Below are positions 1-12,613 of a stretch of DNA of 64,000 bases, piece after piece. The notes below the pieces were generated by a model. The model saw nothing but the letters and a program-made list of their open reading frames with translations. It was not told the origin of the DNA and searched no databases. Made by a program: the position numbers and the translations under genes. Each line of letters opens with the position of its first letter. The first letter of the stretch is position 1. The DNA lies in contig NW_024881531.1 of the NCBI RefSeq assembly GCF_019059575.1, forward strand, positions 868,001 through 932,000, read 5' to 3'. The DNA comes from Amphibalanus amphitrite (Eukaryota; Arthropoda; Thecostraca; Balanomorpha; Balanidae).

Positions 1-51
1 TTAAAGCATCTCTATATCAGATCTTGGGTTTAACTATGGTCACGTTTTCAG

Positions 52-3000
52 GAAAGTACCGGGTATGCACGGAGAAGACGCTGTTTGCCATGCCGGAGAC
101 GGCCATTGGCTTTCTGCCGGACGTCGGTGGCTCACACTTCCTGCCGCGACTGCAGGGTCGGCTCGGTCTGTTCCTGGCTCTCAGCGGGTACCGACTCAAG
201 GTCAGTCAGAGGTACCTCAGAGCACCCGCACCAAACTCAGATACTTGGTTGTTCTTTGTACTTGGTCACCTCAACCTGTCACCAGTTGTACTTGATGTCA
301 CCAGTTGTTGACTCTTACAATTTGTTCATTTTCTTTTATTTTTCGATACTCTCAGCGTCTAATTCTGCTTTCGATGTACCGTTGATCATGATAGTTTCTC
401 GTGTATCCAGGCAATTAGCGCGTGCTGGTATTTCATATAACGCTTTCTATCCCCCTTCCTCTCCCGGCAGTAGAGACGCTCACCATCCTCCCCTCCCCTC
501 CGTCCCCAGGGCCGCGATAATCTGCACGCGGGGATCTCTACTCACGCGTGCGACTCTGCCTTGCTCGATGACCTGGTGGCAGAGGTGGCTGAGGGGGGCG
601 TCAGCCGACTGCAGGCCATCCTCGACAGCTACACACAGAAGGCCGGTCAGTAAGGTTCAATGGCAGTTAGCGTTCGTGTTTGTTATTAGAGTTGGATGGA
701 GTTCAGTTGGTTTAGCCGCTTAAAACGAGATTACGTTGTTGCTGAACTGTGAACGCTGCTGCATGGCTATTGAGTATTTAATATCATATACAGGAGTTCG
801 CTTATCGATGAAAGCGCGTGGAGGGTGTTGATGTTCATTGCACCTTTTTAGTTACGGAGCGAGCGAAGCGAGCGTAGTCTTTCCTTAGATTAACGGAAAT
901 TTCTGAGTATGAGCGGCCGGCCGGCCGGCCGTGCGGACGCTTTTGCGAGGCTTATATCTCAGCAACCACTTGACCGATTTACATGCGGTAAATTTTGTAG
1001 GGTAGCTTCATTCCTTCTACCAAGTATTGGACTATTCCCGATGCATGTGGGTGACCCCTTATGCACGTGCCACGTGCAAAACGAAGAGGTGTCAGTTTTG
1101 TAATTGTTGCAATATCTCGGTAACTACTTGGCCGATTGCGCTGAAAGTTGGCACGTAGGTAGGCACCCACTAGGCAATGCATATCCATGTGCCAGAGTTG
1201 GGGTGCTGCTGCACGTGCGCACGTGCAGGGGTCGATTCCAGATCTCGAGAACAGCTGGACCGATGGCGCTCAAATCTGGCACATGGTTAGGGACCGGTTA
1301 GTAGGGTGCCGTTCAAAAGTCAGTTGGGACCCATTTTGCACGTGCGCACGTGCAGGGTGCCGCTTCCAGATCTCGAGAACGGCTGGGCCGATTGTGCTCA
1401 AATTTGGCACATTGCTAGAGACCGGTTAGTAGGGTGCCGTGCACAAGTCAGTTGGAGATACCCCCTCGAAATTTCGCACGTGCAAGGCTCACCCTCTCGC
1501 TCGCTCCGTTAGTCGCCCCAAAAGGCGCTATACTGGTACTAGTTACGGAGCGAGCGTAGTCATGGTCTTTCCTTAGATTAACGGAAATTTCTGAGTATGA
1601 GCGGCCGGCCGGCCGGCCGGCCGGCCGTGCGGACGCTTTTGCGAGGCTTATATCTCAGCAACCACTTGACCGATTTACATGCGGTAATTTTTGTAGGGTA
1701 GCTTCATTCCTTCTACCAAGTATTGGACTATTCCCGAAGCATGTGGGTGACCCCTTATGCACGTGCCACGTGCAAAACGAAGAGGTGTCAGTTTTGTAAT
1801 TGTTGCAATATCTCGGTAACTACTTGGCCGATTGCGCTGAAAGTTGGCATGTAGGTAGGCACCCACTAGGTGCTGCATATCCATGTGCCAGAGTTGGGGT
1901 GCTGCTGCACGTGCGCACGTGCAGGGGTCGTTTCCAGATCTCGAGAACGGCTGAACCGATGGCGCTCAAATTTGGTACACGGTTAGGGATAAGTTAGTAG
2001 GGTGCCGTGCACAAGTCAGTTGGGACCCATTTTGCACGTGCGCACGTGCAGGGTGCCGCTTACAGATCTCGAGAACGGCTGGGCCGATTGTGCCCAAATT
2101 TGGCACATCGCTAGAGACCGCTTAGTAGGGTGCCGTGCACAAGTCAGTTGGAGGTACCCCCCCGCAATTTCGCACGTGCAAGGCCCACCCTCTCGCTCGC
2201 TCCGTTAGTCGCCCCAAAAGGCGTTATACTGGTAAATTAAACTTTGAAAAATGAAGCTTATCCAAAAAATCTTCAGTTGCTTTTATTAACGTAAAACGGC
2301 TGGCAGGTGACCCCTGCCAATGACCTCGCGACCGGTGACGTATGGGTCCGGTCAGTGACCCCAAGGTCACTGACCGTCCGCTCAAAGGGACACTTCACGA
2401 GTCGCATGCTAACGTTGCCCAGTTATTACGTAATTAGGGGACAGTGGATCATTGCAGTTTAAAATCGCGTTTCATTGGCGGGCTGATTTGTGAGCGTAGG
2501 CGGTGGATAATTTATCGAATTTATGAGTTCAGGGATTTTCTCGGATGCACTAATTCAAAATCCATGTTCGGAGCTGCGCGTAGCTGCCGCTAGTTTTGCA
2601 ATTTCTAAATCTAGTGGGCGCTTTGACTGTTACCACCACTCTGATTCCAAATAGACTGATGGAGTTTGTGTGTATTATCGACGGTAGTGAGATAAATGCG
2701 TTGTTTCTTCGTCTGTTTCGTCTGTTTTCGTGGTAGCTCAACATCGTGTATCCACCCACGGCCTGTCTTTCGTCGAATTAATACCGAGTTTTTAGGAGAC
2801 GATTTGTTGGCATTAACACCTACGCTGTTCGAGAAAAGTCGGTTTTAGCGAGCGATTTTACCTCCAAATTGTCTTACTCAGAAGTGATTGGCGGCTTCTC
2901 AAGTGAGCGGTATATCCCACGCTAATTCGGGTTGATGCGAGTTTTACTATCAAAGTTGGTTGTAATGTGTCGAAGCATTACTTGCTGGCTTTACATTTAG

Positions 3001-4274
3001 TTCTTTCTCGTTTCACCGATGGCTTGACGTGATATACCTACATTTTTATGACTCATTCACGGAGACGCGGAGACGTTTCTTTTCACCCTCCTCGTTGTAT
3101 TTTGCTAAGTTACATGCGATGGCTCTCGTTTCTTCGTTGATTCATACTTAGCCGGCAGACAATCTTTTAACTTCTCCCGTTACCCACGTCCATTCTTCCG
3201 CGTATAATGACACTTCCGACTGACACGCACCCGTTCCCCTTCCCCAGAGTTCGACAAAGGGAAACCGTTCTCCCTGGAGCCACATATGGAGACAATAAAT
3301 CGGTGTTTTGCCAGCGATTCGGTGCCGGAGATCCTCTCTGCACTGGAGAAGGATGGGTCTGAGTTCGCCAGTAAGGTAAGGAACACTCATGCTTTTTCGT
3401 TTGTTTTATACTTGATCCGGAAAGCTGAACATATAAGTGCATTTTTTCTAACTCAGATCCCTTTCCCCAGATACGTGTTCCCATACAATTTTCCAGTATA
3501 CAGAGCTCTTCAGAGTTAAATACACTTGCCCTACCTCACACCCCTGTTACCTCCCCTCCTCCAGACCTATACCACCCACTGACCCCCCCCCCCCCTCGTC
3601 CGCAGATCCACGCCACGCTGCTGAAGATGTCTCCCACGGCGATGGTGATCACTGCCGAGCAGCTGCGGCGCGGAGCCTCGCTCTCGCTGGCCGACTGTCT
3701 GCGCATGGAGGTGCGACTCTCCGACAGGTTCCTAGAGGATAACGACTTCTATGAGGGTGAGTGTGACGAGTGTAAAAGGGCGAGGGGTGAGTCGGAGAGT
3801 GAAGAGCGATTTACGTGGGTGTGGTGTGAGTAGTGGGTGGGTTTTGCGAGGCTGGAGAACAACATGACATGGGCGATCATTTCAAGGATGGACGTAAGGG
3901 GTAGACATCTTATCAAAGTTGGCACATAATGAGTTACATATGATGAGTTCAATGGAGTAGGATAAAATGTTATGTGAATTTTCTCAAATATACCTCATTC
4001 GCTTATTTGCCGACTTTTAGTCTTCCTTAGCCCGGCCGATGCTGAACCGTTCTTTGCTCTCCGATGTATGTGCATTGGGTGCCATTTCCCTCCTTCGCGT
4101 TGGCCGCCGTGACCCCGTCTGACTGGTCTTTCTCTGCCCACAGGCGTGCGGGCGGTGCTGGTGGATAAGGACCAGAGCCCTGTGTGGAAGCCGGCCACCG
4201 TGGCGGAGGTACCGGCCGACATTGTGGACCGCTACTTTGCCCCGCTGCCCGCCGACCGGGAGCTCCAGTTCTGA
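52..4274 (+). CDS. HIBCH: 3-hydroxyisobutyryl-CoA hydrolase, 3' part (5 exons; 5' end outside window)
   Basis: Mitochondrial enzyme of valine catabolism that hydrolyses 3-hydroxyisobutyryl-CoA to 3-hydroxyisobutyrate and CoA. Exons: 52-200, 510-645, 3248-3375, 3606-3756, 4144-4274. All introns are GT-AG and all phases match, giving 230 residues after a split first codon. The first exon carries the crotonase-fold active-site block [14 protein letters not shown], with the Glu and Asp that are catalytic in HIBCH, followed by [12 protein letters not shown]. Later exons carry the HIBCH-specific C-terminal region: [10 protein letters not shown], the motif [21 protein letters not shown] across the last junction (split here as DFYEG and [10 protein letters not shown]), and the end DRELQF. 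About the first 150 residues of the family, including the mitochondrial targeting peptide, lie upstream of position 1. The reading frame is intact, so the gene looks functional. It runs in the same direction as the next gene but 4 kb away. Confidence 0.95.
849..1538. repeat. Repeat unit A of a tandem pair, with inverted ends and CACGTG motifs
   Basis: The unit starts with AGTTACGGAGCGAGCG and ends near CGCTCGCTCCGTTAGT, which are nearly inverted copies of each other. It contains a GGCCGG tandem run and several CACGTGCGCACGTGC palindromes. Inside are degenerate sub-repeats of about 120 bp sharing the core ATCTCGAGAACGGCTGG followed by a CCGATTG..CTCAAATTTGGCAC segment. Short ORFs here are by-products of the repeat. 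It is probably a non-autonomous foldback-like element, but I could not assign a family. Confidence 0.65.
1539..2234. repeat. Repeat unit B, tandem copy of unit A
   Basis: Nearly the same sequence as 849-1538, directly abutting it. It has the same inverted ends and CACGTG palindromes and the same closing segment CGCCCCAAAAGGCG(T)TATACTGGTA. It differs by single bases, by lacking the GAAGCGAGC repeat just inside the left end, and by a longer GGCCGG run. Confidence 0.65.
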
Positions 4275-5890
4275 TCAGGAACTCCTGGCTCTGAGTGCCG
4301 GGCTGGGATGGAGCGACGGTCGGCGATAGGTATCGATGCCATGGGGCTATAACGGGTCGGGATACTGTGAACTTGTGATGCCGATGTGTTGCTGATTTGG
4401 CATCAATTGTCGTTGACGGTGGTAGTGTGGTAACTTTGTAAACTGTACTATGGAAGGGTGTCTGATGTTGATCTGTTGTTAACCCAGCTGCAGCAGCTAC
4501 TGTGATCGCCATGTGGTTGGTGCAGTAAAGTGCAGTCCGGTCAGTGTGACCAGTGGTCACTGAGTAATAACAGTTTATCATTGATTGTCGGTGGTCATTG
4601 TCCAGTTTATACCTTCCGCCCTAAAACGAGAAGGCTGCTCCAGTACTTTTTCCTAGCGTTAGCTGAATCATGAATGAAATTGGTAGTGGTCATGACCGGT
4701 ATTAGGTACATGTGATAGTGCAATATATACTGACCTTGCGATCTATATTTTCATTCGTTATTCTCGTTTTCTTTTTAGCGTTCGCACTATGAACTTATTC
4801 GCAGGAGTAAACATGAGAAGTGAGAAAGGGCATCGTCTAATTTGCCTGCGCAGTACGTAGTCGAGCGCAGGTGTTGCGGCTGCACTGACGGCGAGTCTCG
4901 TGCTGTCTTCAGTTTTATAATATGTCGTTTTCATTATTTTCGAATAGCGATATAGTCACTCGAAATATGCTTCAATAGCAATTTTGGCCACGGTGTAGCC
5001 TAGGCCAGTGGATCTGGATTCTGGAGGCTCTGGAGGCGGACACTAGGGCTGGCACCACGTCATGTTACTCCGCTTAGGTATTTCTCTGTTTTGAGAGGAA
5101 TTTTGTCAGCGACTGGGATCCTGAGGCTATCAGGCCCGCACACGAGGGCTGGGGTCCTGGTGCCGACGGAATATGAGTATGACGTCGCCCCTTATAGGCA
5201 TGGTTTCAACTTTATATAGCCTTGGTTTCAACGCAACAACTTATTAATTTAGCTATGGCATTTCTTCAGAAAATATTTTCGTCCGCATTTATTTTTTATT
5301 TTTACCAAATTTGGCTTCTGAAACTATAGCAGTGTTGATAAATACAATTTTGTTTATTCTTGAAAATCAATTTTGATAAGACATCAAAGCAAAATCAAAA
5401 TATTTTTGTGGAGGATTCACGGTTTTCCTGTCCGCCATGTTTGTGTTCGCTGAGTGGCGAGCGTGGCGATTCTGAGGGATTGGAGTTAGCGCGATAAAAA
5501 GGATTTTCTTGAGTTTTGTTAAGGATTTTGACTTATTCCTATCTTGTTTTTGTGGTGAACTCTCAAATCGTCCAATAGCTCTCACTTGGAGCACCCTGCT
5601 CACGTATCGTTGATGAGTTATATCGCGCCATTTGTGGTCGATTTCTTTCAAGGCTGAAGGTGGAGTTTTTGGCACTCATCACTGTGCCACTGGCGTGAAT
5701 GTCATATCAAATAAATAGGTAAGGAAAGATGCTTTCACCTTTATCTAGTCATTCATCAGCATACCTAAAATCTGCTGATGATTGTTGTGGAAAATGGTTC
5801 AAATGCATGTAATGGATGTTAGTGTTACAGGCTTTTTAGTTTTTATGTTGTCCTTAGGCTCATTTAATCTTCATGCTGCAGCTGTTTCCA

Positions 5891-6143
5891 GGTATTAGTA
5901 GAGCAGACATCACACGAAGGTTTTCCAACCAAGGAGAGGCGCTATGCCTGGAGATACTTCTTTCTAACAAAACCTAAAGAAACCTAACCTAACCTGACCT
6001 AACCTAGCCTACAACCTACAACCTACAAACCTACAATAAAAACCTACGACCTAAAAACCTACAAACCTACCCTACAACCTACAAACCTACAACGCCTCTC
6101 CTTGGTTGGAAAACCTTTGTGTGACGTCTGCTCTACTAATGCC
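5891..6143. mobile_element. MITE copy 1 with ~51-bp terminal inverted repeats and telomere-like core
   Basis: The left end GGTATTAGTAGAGCAG continues for about 51 bp and is repeated inverted at the right end, closing with CTGCTCTACTAATGCC. Only about three mismatches separate the two arms. The element is flanked by perfect 8-bp direct repeats TGTTTCCA (5883-5890 and 6144-6151), as expected for a target-site duplication of an hAT-like or other 8-bp-duplicating transposase. The core is built of CCTAA repeats, the complement of the arthropod telomere unit TTAGG, grading into CCTACAA repeats. No coding capacity. Confidence 0.85.
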
Positions 6144-6376
6144 TGTTTCCATATGTCAACTCATAATGATGGCCTACAAACTGATGGCATCATTAGATGG
6201 CATCATTAGATTAGATAAAATATGTTTGATTTTTAAAATAAGCTACCCATTTGTAAATAAGGAAAATAGGTAATGATGAAAAGTACGCCCATAGCCCATA
6301 GGTATATCCATGAAATGATTCTTGCTTTTCTGTTCACCTTAGTTGTTTTTGGCACATTGGATAGACTTAAAAATGT

Positions 6377-6628
6377 GGTACTAGTAGAGCAGATGTCACA
6401 CCAAGGTTTTGTAACCAAGGAGAGGTGCCATAACCAGAGATGCTTCTTTCTAACCAAACCAAAACAAACCTAATCTAACCTGACCTAACCTAACCCAGCC
6501 TACAACCTACAACCTACAACCTAAAAACCTATAATCTACAATCATACAACCTGCAAGCCTACAACCTACAAGCCTACAGCATCTCCTTGGTTCGAAAACC
6601 TTTGTGTGACGTCTGATCTACTAATGCC
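6377..6628. mobile_element. MITE copy 2, same family
   Basis: Same architecture as 5891-6143: left end GGTACTAGTAGAGCAG, right end ending CTACTAATGCC, and an internal CCTAA to CCTACAA core. It is more diverged in the arms. Flanks AAAAATGT and ACAAGTGC do not form a clear target duplication, so this copy is probably older or has decayed edges. Confidence 0.75.
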
Positions 6629-8178
6629 ACAAGTGCTAGGCAATTCTTCAGTTACCTCCATTTCTATGCAACTGCTTTCAAGAAAGAAATTTATGAAGGA
6701 GATTTGTTTGGTATATTTTTATGTAGGCACCAATTTTCACTAGCAGCAACTTTGCAGCTTTGCTTGATAAAGATCAAGGTGCTATGACAGCAAATCTCAC
6801 ATGGCATCTGCTCATCTGGTAACCTGGTCACCTGTGACCTGATCATCTTGCCTGGTAGCTTTTCTATCTGGGCCCAGAAACTCAGCAGACCTCTTTACAA
6901 TGTATGTGTGATTTACATGAAATCTGTTTAATAACCATTACATCACATGATGATATAAGAAACTCTGCTTCTAGAGAAGTTACAGTCCCTTTCTCTAAGT
7001 TGTATATGTAAGGCAACTAGTTTTTTACATTTGTTTTTCTGATTACTGGCTGCTTTGGATTTGATGAAAGTGATATACAAGAAAGCTTAACTAATTGCAT
7101 GCCTTCAGTGCTATTTGAACACAGTGCAAGTCTACTGTGCTTGAAAATGTTCTCCATTCTGCTCCTCATCCTGCATATTCTTGCCTAATGCATAGGTAGT
7201 TACTAGTTGTATATATTGATTTATGCTATGCTATGGGTAGATTTGGACCCTACATTAAGTGCTTTCACTGCTCTCTGCTATTCATTTTGGCATCTCTTGT
7301 TTTGTCTATTTGCCTTTGAATGCTTTCATGTTGAGTTTGTTTTATTGTGTTTAGCTGTTGCTTACTTCAAGTGTAGGTACCTAGTTCACCAACAAACCTT
7401 TCTGCATGCCTTTTTCAGCAGTGTCAACTGTCAACTGCCACAAGCCTGGCAAATCTGCATGTATGAATGCTATCTGATATGTTGTCTGTTATCCTTTCTC
7501 AGCCCAGCTGATGCACTGATTGTTTTTTTTTTATAGATATGTTCAATACCTCTTCCTAAGCACTGCTTGTGAAGACGTGTATGTTATATTCTGCTAATGT
7601 ATTGAGTCAGAAAGGTTAATGTTGAAAAATTAAGTGAAAATATTTTCAAAATGTGTGTTTGCCCTTTTAATAGATGGGATCATGTGGATCCTCTAGCCTT
7701 TTCAGTGCAATATATCTCATATATTCTTTCGATTTATATTTGGGCTAATGGGTTAAGACAATTATTTGCTCCTTTCATTTGTTTCACTCATTGAGAAGCC
7801 ACTTGAACTATGCATATTTTCAACAGGTATAACTGCAAAAGCATGCTTTTTGAAGTTGAATAGTGTTGGCTAGAATCATTTGACATAGCATAGTAGCATA
7901 AAAAGACAGATGCTGGCTCAATACATATATCACATTTGTGAAGAAGATTCAATGACTATTCAAATATCACAGGTGTTGAACAAGGTCAATGCTTTAGTCA
8001 GTAGATCTATTACTATGACTTGCTGTTACAGCAGTGTACTGGGGTGCTATTGTGCTAGTGCTCTTTGTCCATGACTGAAGCATGGCATGTGCAGCATGAC
8101 CAGACTAACCTCCATGAGTGCATGGGTGCCCAGGTAAGTGGCAGAGGATCGAACATGATGTTCAATATTTTCTTTCAG

Positions 8179-8251
8179 ACCTTTTGTGGACGCACTTCAG
8201 ATTGGTGAAGTGAATCCATTGGCTTCTCTGCCATCCCCACCAGGCGTTCAG
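8179..8251 (+). CDS. Possible upstream coding exon of RBM5/10
   Basis: The segment is preceded by TTTCTTTCAG and followed by a GT. Read after a split first codon it is open (PFVDALQIGEVNPLASLP and so on) and ends in phase 0, which fits the next exon acceptor at 8764. The region from 8764 to the ATG at 8800 is also open in that frame (LVPNPENPAELI). The peptide matches nothing I know in RBM5/10, so it may be 5' UTR, an alternative N-terminus, or chance. Confidence 0.3.
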
Positions 8252-8799
8252 GTACCAGCCAGGGTTGTCGGCGCGAGGGTGATCACTCACCGTGCTATAG
8301 AGATCTGGCTGTGAATGGATGATAAAAACATGTACCAGTCATATATATTAGCTACATTGCATCACTAATATTTCACAGTTGCCTTGTCTGACCTACACTA
8401 AGCAGTTACTAACAATCTGTAAGCTTGCATTGTTTTGGCAGTTATGTTTGTTCTCTTTATTTTGTAGCTTTAGCTTATAGCAGCCAATTTGCTCGTGCCA
8501 GTCGATTTGCTTATGAATGCTTTGTCGGTGTCAAGGGTTGGGTTTCAGCTTGTTTCACTTTTGCTATGGTTGTTACTGATTCTCTCAGTATATCTTTATT
8601 TTCGTCGCGTGTCGTCTCGTCTCGTGGCAGTACATAGCTTGCACGTGCTGTGTTGTTTGGGTCGTCTCCACCGCGGAAGCTCGGGCACTCTGTCGGGCGT
8701 TTCTATTGGCACTCTATACGTCCATTCAGCGGGAAGTGACCGGTCTCAACCACTCTTTTTCAGCTGGTGCCGAACCCAGAGAACCCAGCAGAGCTCATC

Positions 8800-11700
8800 A
8801 TGATCCCCATCTTCAACATGGGGATGCGGCTGCCGCAGTACGTGCCGCACGACCAGGGCTACCGCGGCGCGCAGGACGACCGCGACTAGTGAGTGCGCCG
8901 CTGGCCGTGGGGTGCCGCGAATCGCTTAGTCTGGGCTCGATTGCTACTAGAGGGGAATTAGTGTCTCATCACACAGAATGTTGTTTGGGAGTGATGATGT
9001 GATGCTTGGCTTTGGGCACTTGCAAGTTCATTGGCGCCCCGGTGTGTAGTTTATCATTGTCGGTGATGTGCGAGTGGTATGTCTTCTACATCGTATGGTC
9101 TACGTTAGCTGTGCCTGATAAATAGACGTGTACCGTCTCCTGTCTTACCTGCGGCCACCTGCGTCCCCTCCGCAGTGATCGCCGTCACCGGCACCGCGAC
9201 TCGGACCGTCGCGACCACCGCGACCGGCGCGACCATCGCGAACGGCGCAGCAGGGACCGCGACGATGATGAGTACGAGTACAGGTCGGTCCTGGGCCCCC
9301 GCTATGGGAGTCATATGATGCTGCAGGGAACACCGCGGGGTGTGGGGCAAGTCCAGGGTGTTTGGTGAAATGTATGGGCTGTACGTGTACGTGTATGCGT
9401 AATATTCCATGCTACAGCTTAGCTTGGATATGCAGTATGCCTTATCTATGTATTGGTGGATTCTGCAGAGTATTTTGTGATCAAGATCGTCTCTCTGTAA
9501 CCTGAAATGAACGTCACGTTTGGGTGATGCTCGTCACACCGGTCTCCGAGCTGGTATTCGGCGGGCCACCTTATATCTGACCTCTCTCCGGTCCCTCTCT
9601 CCCCGTCCTCCTGTCAGTGAGCGGCGCACTGTGTCCATGTCCCGGCGGGAGCCGCGCAGCAGCCGAGACCGCTCCCGGGACCGGGACCGCGACCGGCCGC
9701 GCTCGCGGGACCGCGAGGACCGCGACTGGGACGAGCCGCGGCCGCCGCCGCCGCCGCGCGTCTGGGACATGGAGCCGGACCCGCGCGAGCTCGAGCACGA
9801 GCGGCAGCTGCAGCTGGCGCAGCACCACGCAGCGGCCGCAGCTGCCGCGCACGCTGTGGCTGTCAGTAATGCCCAGCAGCAGCTCTTCATGCCTAAGTGA
9901 GTGGCGTTAGCCGGGATGCCGGGGGCATGCCAGTAATGACCTTTCATGCGTATGGTGTTGTAGCTTGCTTATAGTTAAATGATTCAGTACATTTTTAATT
10001 ATTTAATTTCTCTGGCACCTCTGATTGCCTACCATCTGTGTGCGGCACAAATTCATATTGATCTATGAAAGATTGCATGTAAAAGCATCCAATTGCAAAT
10101 CAATAGCACCATCACCGTAAGCGCAAATCCCTCCGCCCCAATTCCACCCAATGACTGACACCTCTCCGGTTGCCTTGCTCCGGCAGCCTGATGCCGCAGC
10201 CGTTCATGGCGCCCATCCTGCCGGCGCCCACCCCTCTGGACACAGCCACCCTGATCAACATGAACCTGGCGGCGGCGGCGCAGCTCCAGCAGGAGGCGGC
10301 CGCTGCACCCGAGCTGCTCTTCCGCAGTCAGCAGCCCAACAACACCGTCATGATCCGCGGACTGGCGCAGCATGTCACCGAAAATGACGTGAGTCGTCGG
10401 CAGGGAGACGATAGGGAGAATGGGTGTTAGGGCAGAGTTGGGCTAGTAACTGTATCAGTCTTTGGTGGTGATGCGGGAAGACGGCGGGAGAATCTTTCGT
10501 GCCTGCTCTACTGATTTTCACTGATTGTCAATACAGGCGACCAATACTTTTGGATGGATGAGTTTGCTGGTTACTGTCGAACGCCTTTGCTTTTTCAGTT
10601 GGCTGCTGTTTGATACTGTTTTTCTCACAGTGCAATCATCTTCGTGTTTCAGATCCGGCAAGAGATCCTGAACGTCAACCTGACACCGAAGGACATCCGT
10701 CTGATCCGAAAGAAGGACTCTGGTGAGTGCGCGCCCGCGGCCCGATCGCAGTGGTCGTCTCTGCTACCGTCGTCTCTCTGCCCGCCGCGCGCCTCTCTAT
10801 CTTTCTCTCTCTCTGCCACCGGTCTGTGTGAGGCGGCTCTCCCTCCGGCCACTCACAGACGCCGTGTCCCCTCCCTTCGTCACCGCGTGGCGAGCTGAGG
10901 CTCTCCCGGTGCGCGCGGCGCGGACGGTCCTCCCGGCGGCCGGCGGCGGGCGGCGGCGGGCGACTCACACCCTCCCCAACAGCCCCCTGAAAGAGGCCAG
11001 CTGTTTGGCCTGAAAAGGAACAGGCGCACCCTAACGTTTCTTGTTTCAGTGTGCTGGGGTAAATCTGACGGTAAGTGTTTTTGAGTTGTGGGATTAAATA
11101 GCAGCTGGATTAAATAGCAGCTGTGTGTCGTACTTTGTGATTAACTTGAGACGTAACATTGATACATGACTTTGTTTGTAGAAAATGTAGATGTGAACTA
11201 ATGATTGACGGTTGATGCCATTGTCATATCGTGTACTGAATGGATTTACTGAGTTACCGTGTTGTACTTTGTATGATGATTGTCAAATGATTATAGCCTT
11301 TTTTTGTTGTGTTGTATCTGTATGTAGAATAGTTCATAACTGCGATTGGTAGATCAGTTGTAGACTAATGTTGTTTCGTTTTGAACCAGTGATTTCCCAC
11401 ATGTCCAACCATTTGTACATATTGAAACATGCCGGACAGAGAAAACTTCATTTATCTATTGAGAGTCGCCTTGGAAGGCATTTCGGCTAACTATTCAAGA
11501 GGATTTGACAAGATCAAACCGTCATGCCGTTTATTATTCATTTCCGGCCTCGGCAGGCTTTCAATGTAAACGGCTACTTTTGTTGTGTATCTAAAGATCT
11601 TCTAGGTTTGAATGGTTCGTACTTGGAGATGAAGCGCGAAATGCGCTCACTTACATCTCAACGTTCTGAAGGACTGCTTTCCAACGGCTGCAATGTTTCT

Positions 11701-12528
11701 CATTTTCATCGGTCATTCATCTTCGGCAAAGCCCTGCGGCGTTGATTCCGTGCCAGACGGCCTTCAACATGGGATGTAGTTCACAATTTCGCTGGAAATT
11801 ATTGAAGAAATTTCAAGCTCAACATATTTTCATCGTTGATTTTTGTCGACATTCGTCATGCCTGCGTGATGCTATGTTACTTGTTAACCATTTTGACTAT
11901 TATTCTGCCAGAATTTTGAACATCCGACCGCCCCGCCCGCCCCACTGCCGCCGCCGCCGTCCGCCCGCCGCCGCCGGCCGGAGGCGCCGCCCGTGTCGCC
12001 GCTGTGTTCACCGCCGTGTCGCACCATGTTAACACGTGCTCCTGTTGGTCGCTACTCAGGTGCATCGCGGGGTTTTGCTTTCGTCGAGTTTAGCACAGTG
12101 CAGGAGGCAGCTCGCTGGATGGAACTCAAACAGGTATCCGCCAGCCCCCGAGGGCCGAGGCGGCACCGGCCGGCCGCCCGCGCCGACACCAACGACAGTA
12201 TGTCACAATCAGCTCTCAGTAACCGTTCAGCTCTGCTCAGCTTCAGTGTAGAGAGACCGCCCAGTGCCCGTCAGTCAGCTCACTCAGTACCCAGTCAGCC
12301 ACTCTGGCCGACGGCTCAGGGATCGGGGGCGGGCCGGCGGGCCCGCGCGCGGGTCCGGCCCGGACTGGCGCGCGCGCGCGAGCCCGCCCAGCCCGCCGAC
12401 CGACCGCTGCGCCATCAGGGACTTTACAGAGAGAGACAGACAGACAGAATACTCTTGTAGATGTACTGATACCGACACGTCATGTCGCCTTCTGCCCACT
12501 GCTCTGCCCACGTCCGGACACCAACAAC

Positions 12529-12613
<85 letters not shown>

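Larger units (their letters stand above)
646..3247 (+). other. HIBCH intron 2 (2.6 kb) with a duplicated repeat
   Basis: This intron separates the second and third visible HIBCH exons. Positions 849-2234 hold two tandem repeat units, listed separately. From 2235 to 3247 I see no coding sequence and no recognisable element. The smaller HIBCH introns (201-509, 3376-3605, 3757-4143) also appear featureless apart from splice signals and a C-run near 3582-3595. Confidence 0.7.
4275..8178. other. Intergenic region between HIBCH and RBM5/10
   Basis: This stretch begins with the HIBCH 3' UTR, whose end is unclear; the first AATAAA on the + strand is at 5710-5715. Two MITE copies (5891-6143 and 6377-6628) are listed separately. 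The rest is AT-rich and contains no ORF with recognisable similarity. The RBM5/10 promoter and 5' UTR probably lie in its right part, but I cannot point to a core promoter. Confidence 0.5.

Noticed and set aside
849-2234. CRISPR-like or coding repeat proteins
   Set aside because: Repeats are long, nested and inverted with no regular spacers, in a eukaryotic intron. The short ORFs just translate the repeat.
9534-9947. 137-codon minus-strand ORF
   Set aside because: It is the complement of the Arg/Asp-rich and Ala-rich exon of RBM5/10, which has matching splice sites and phase.
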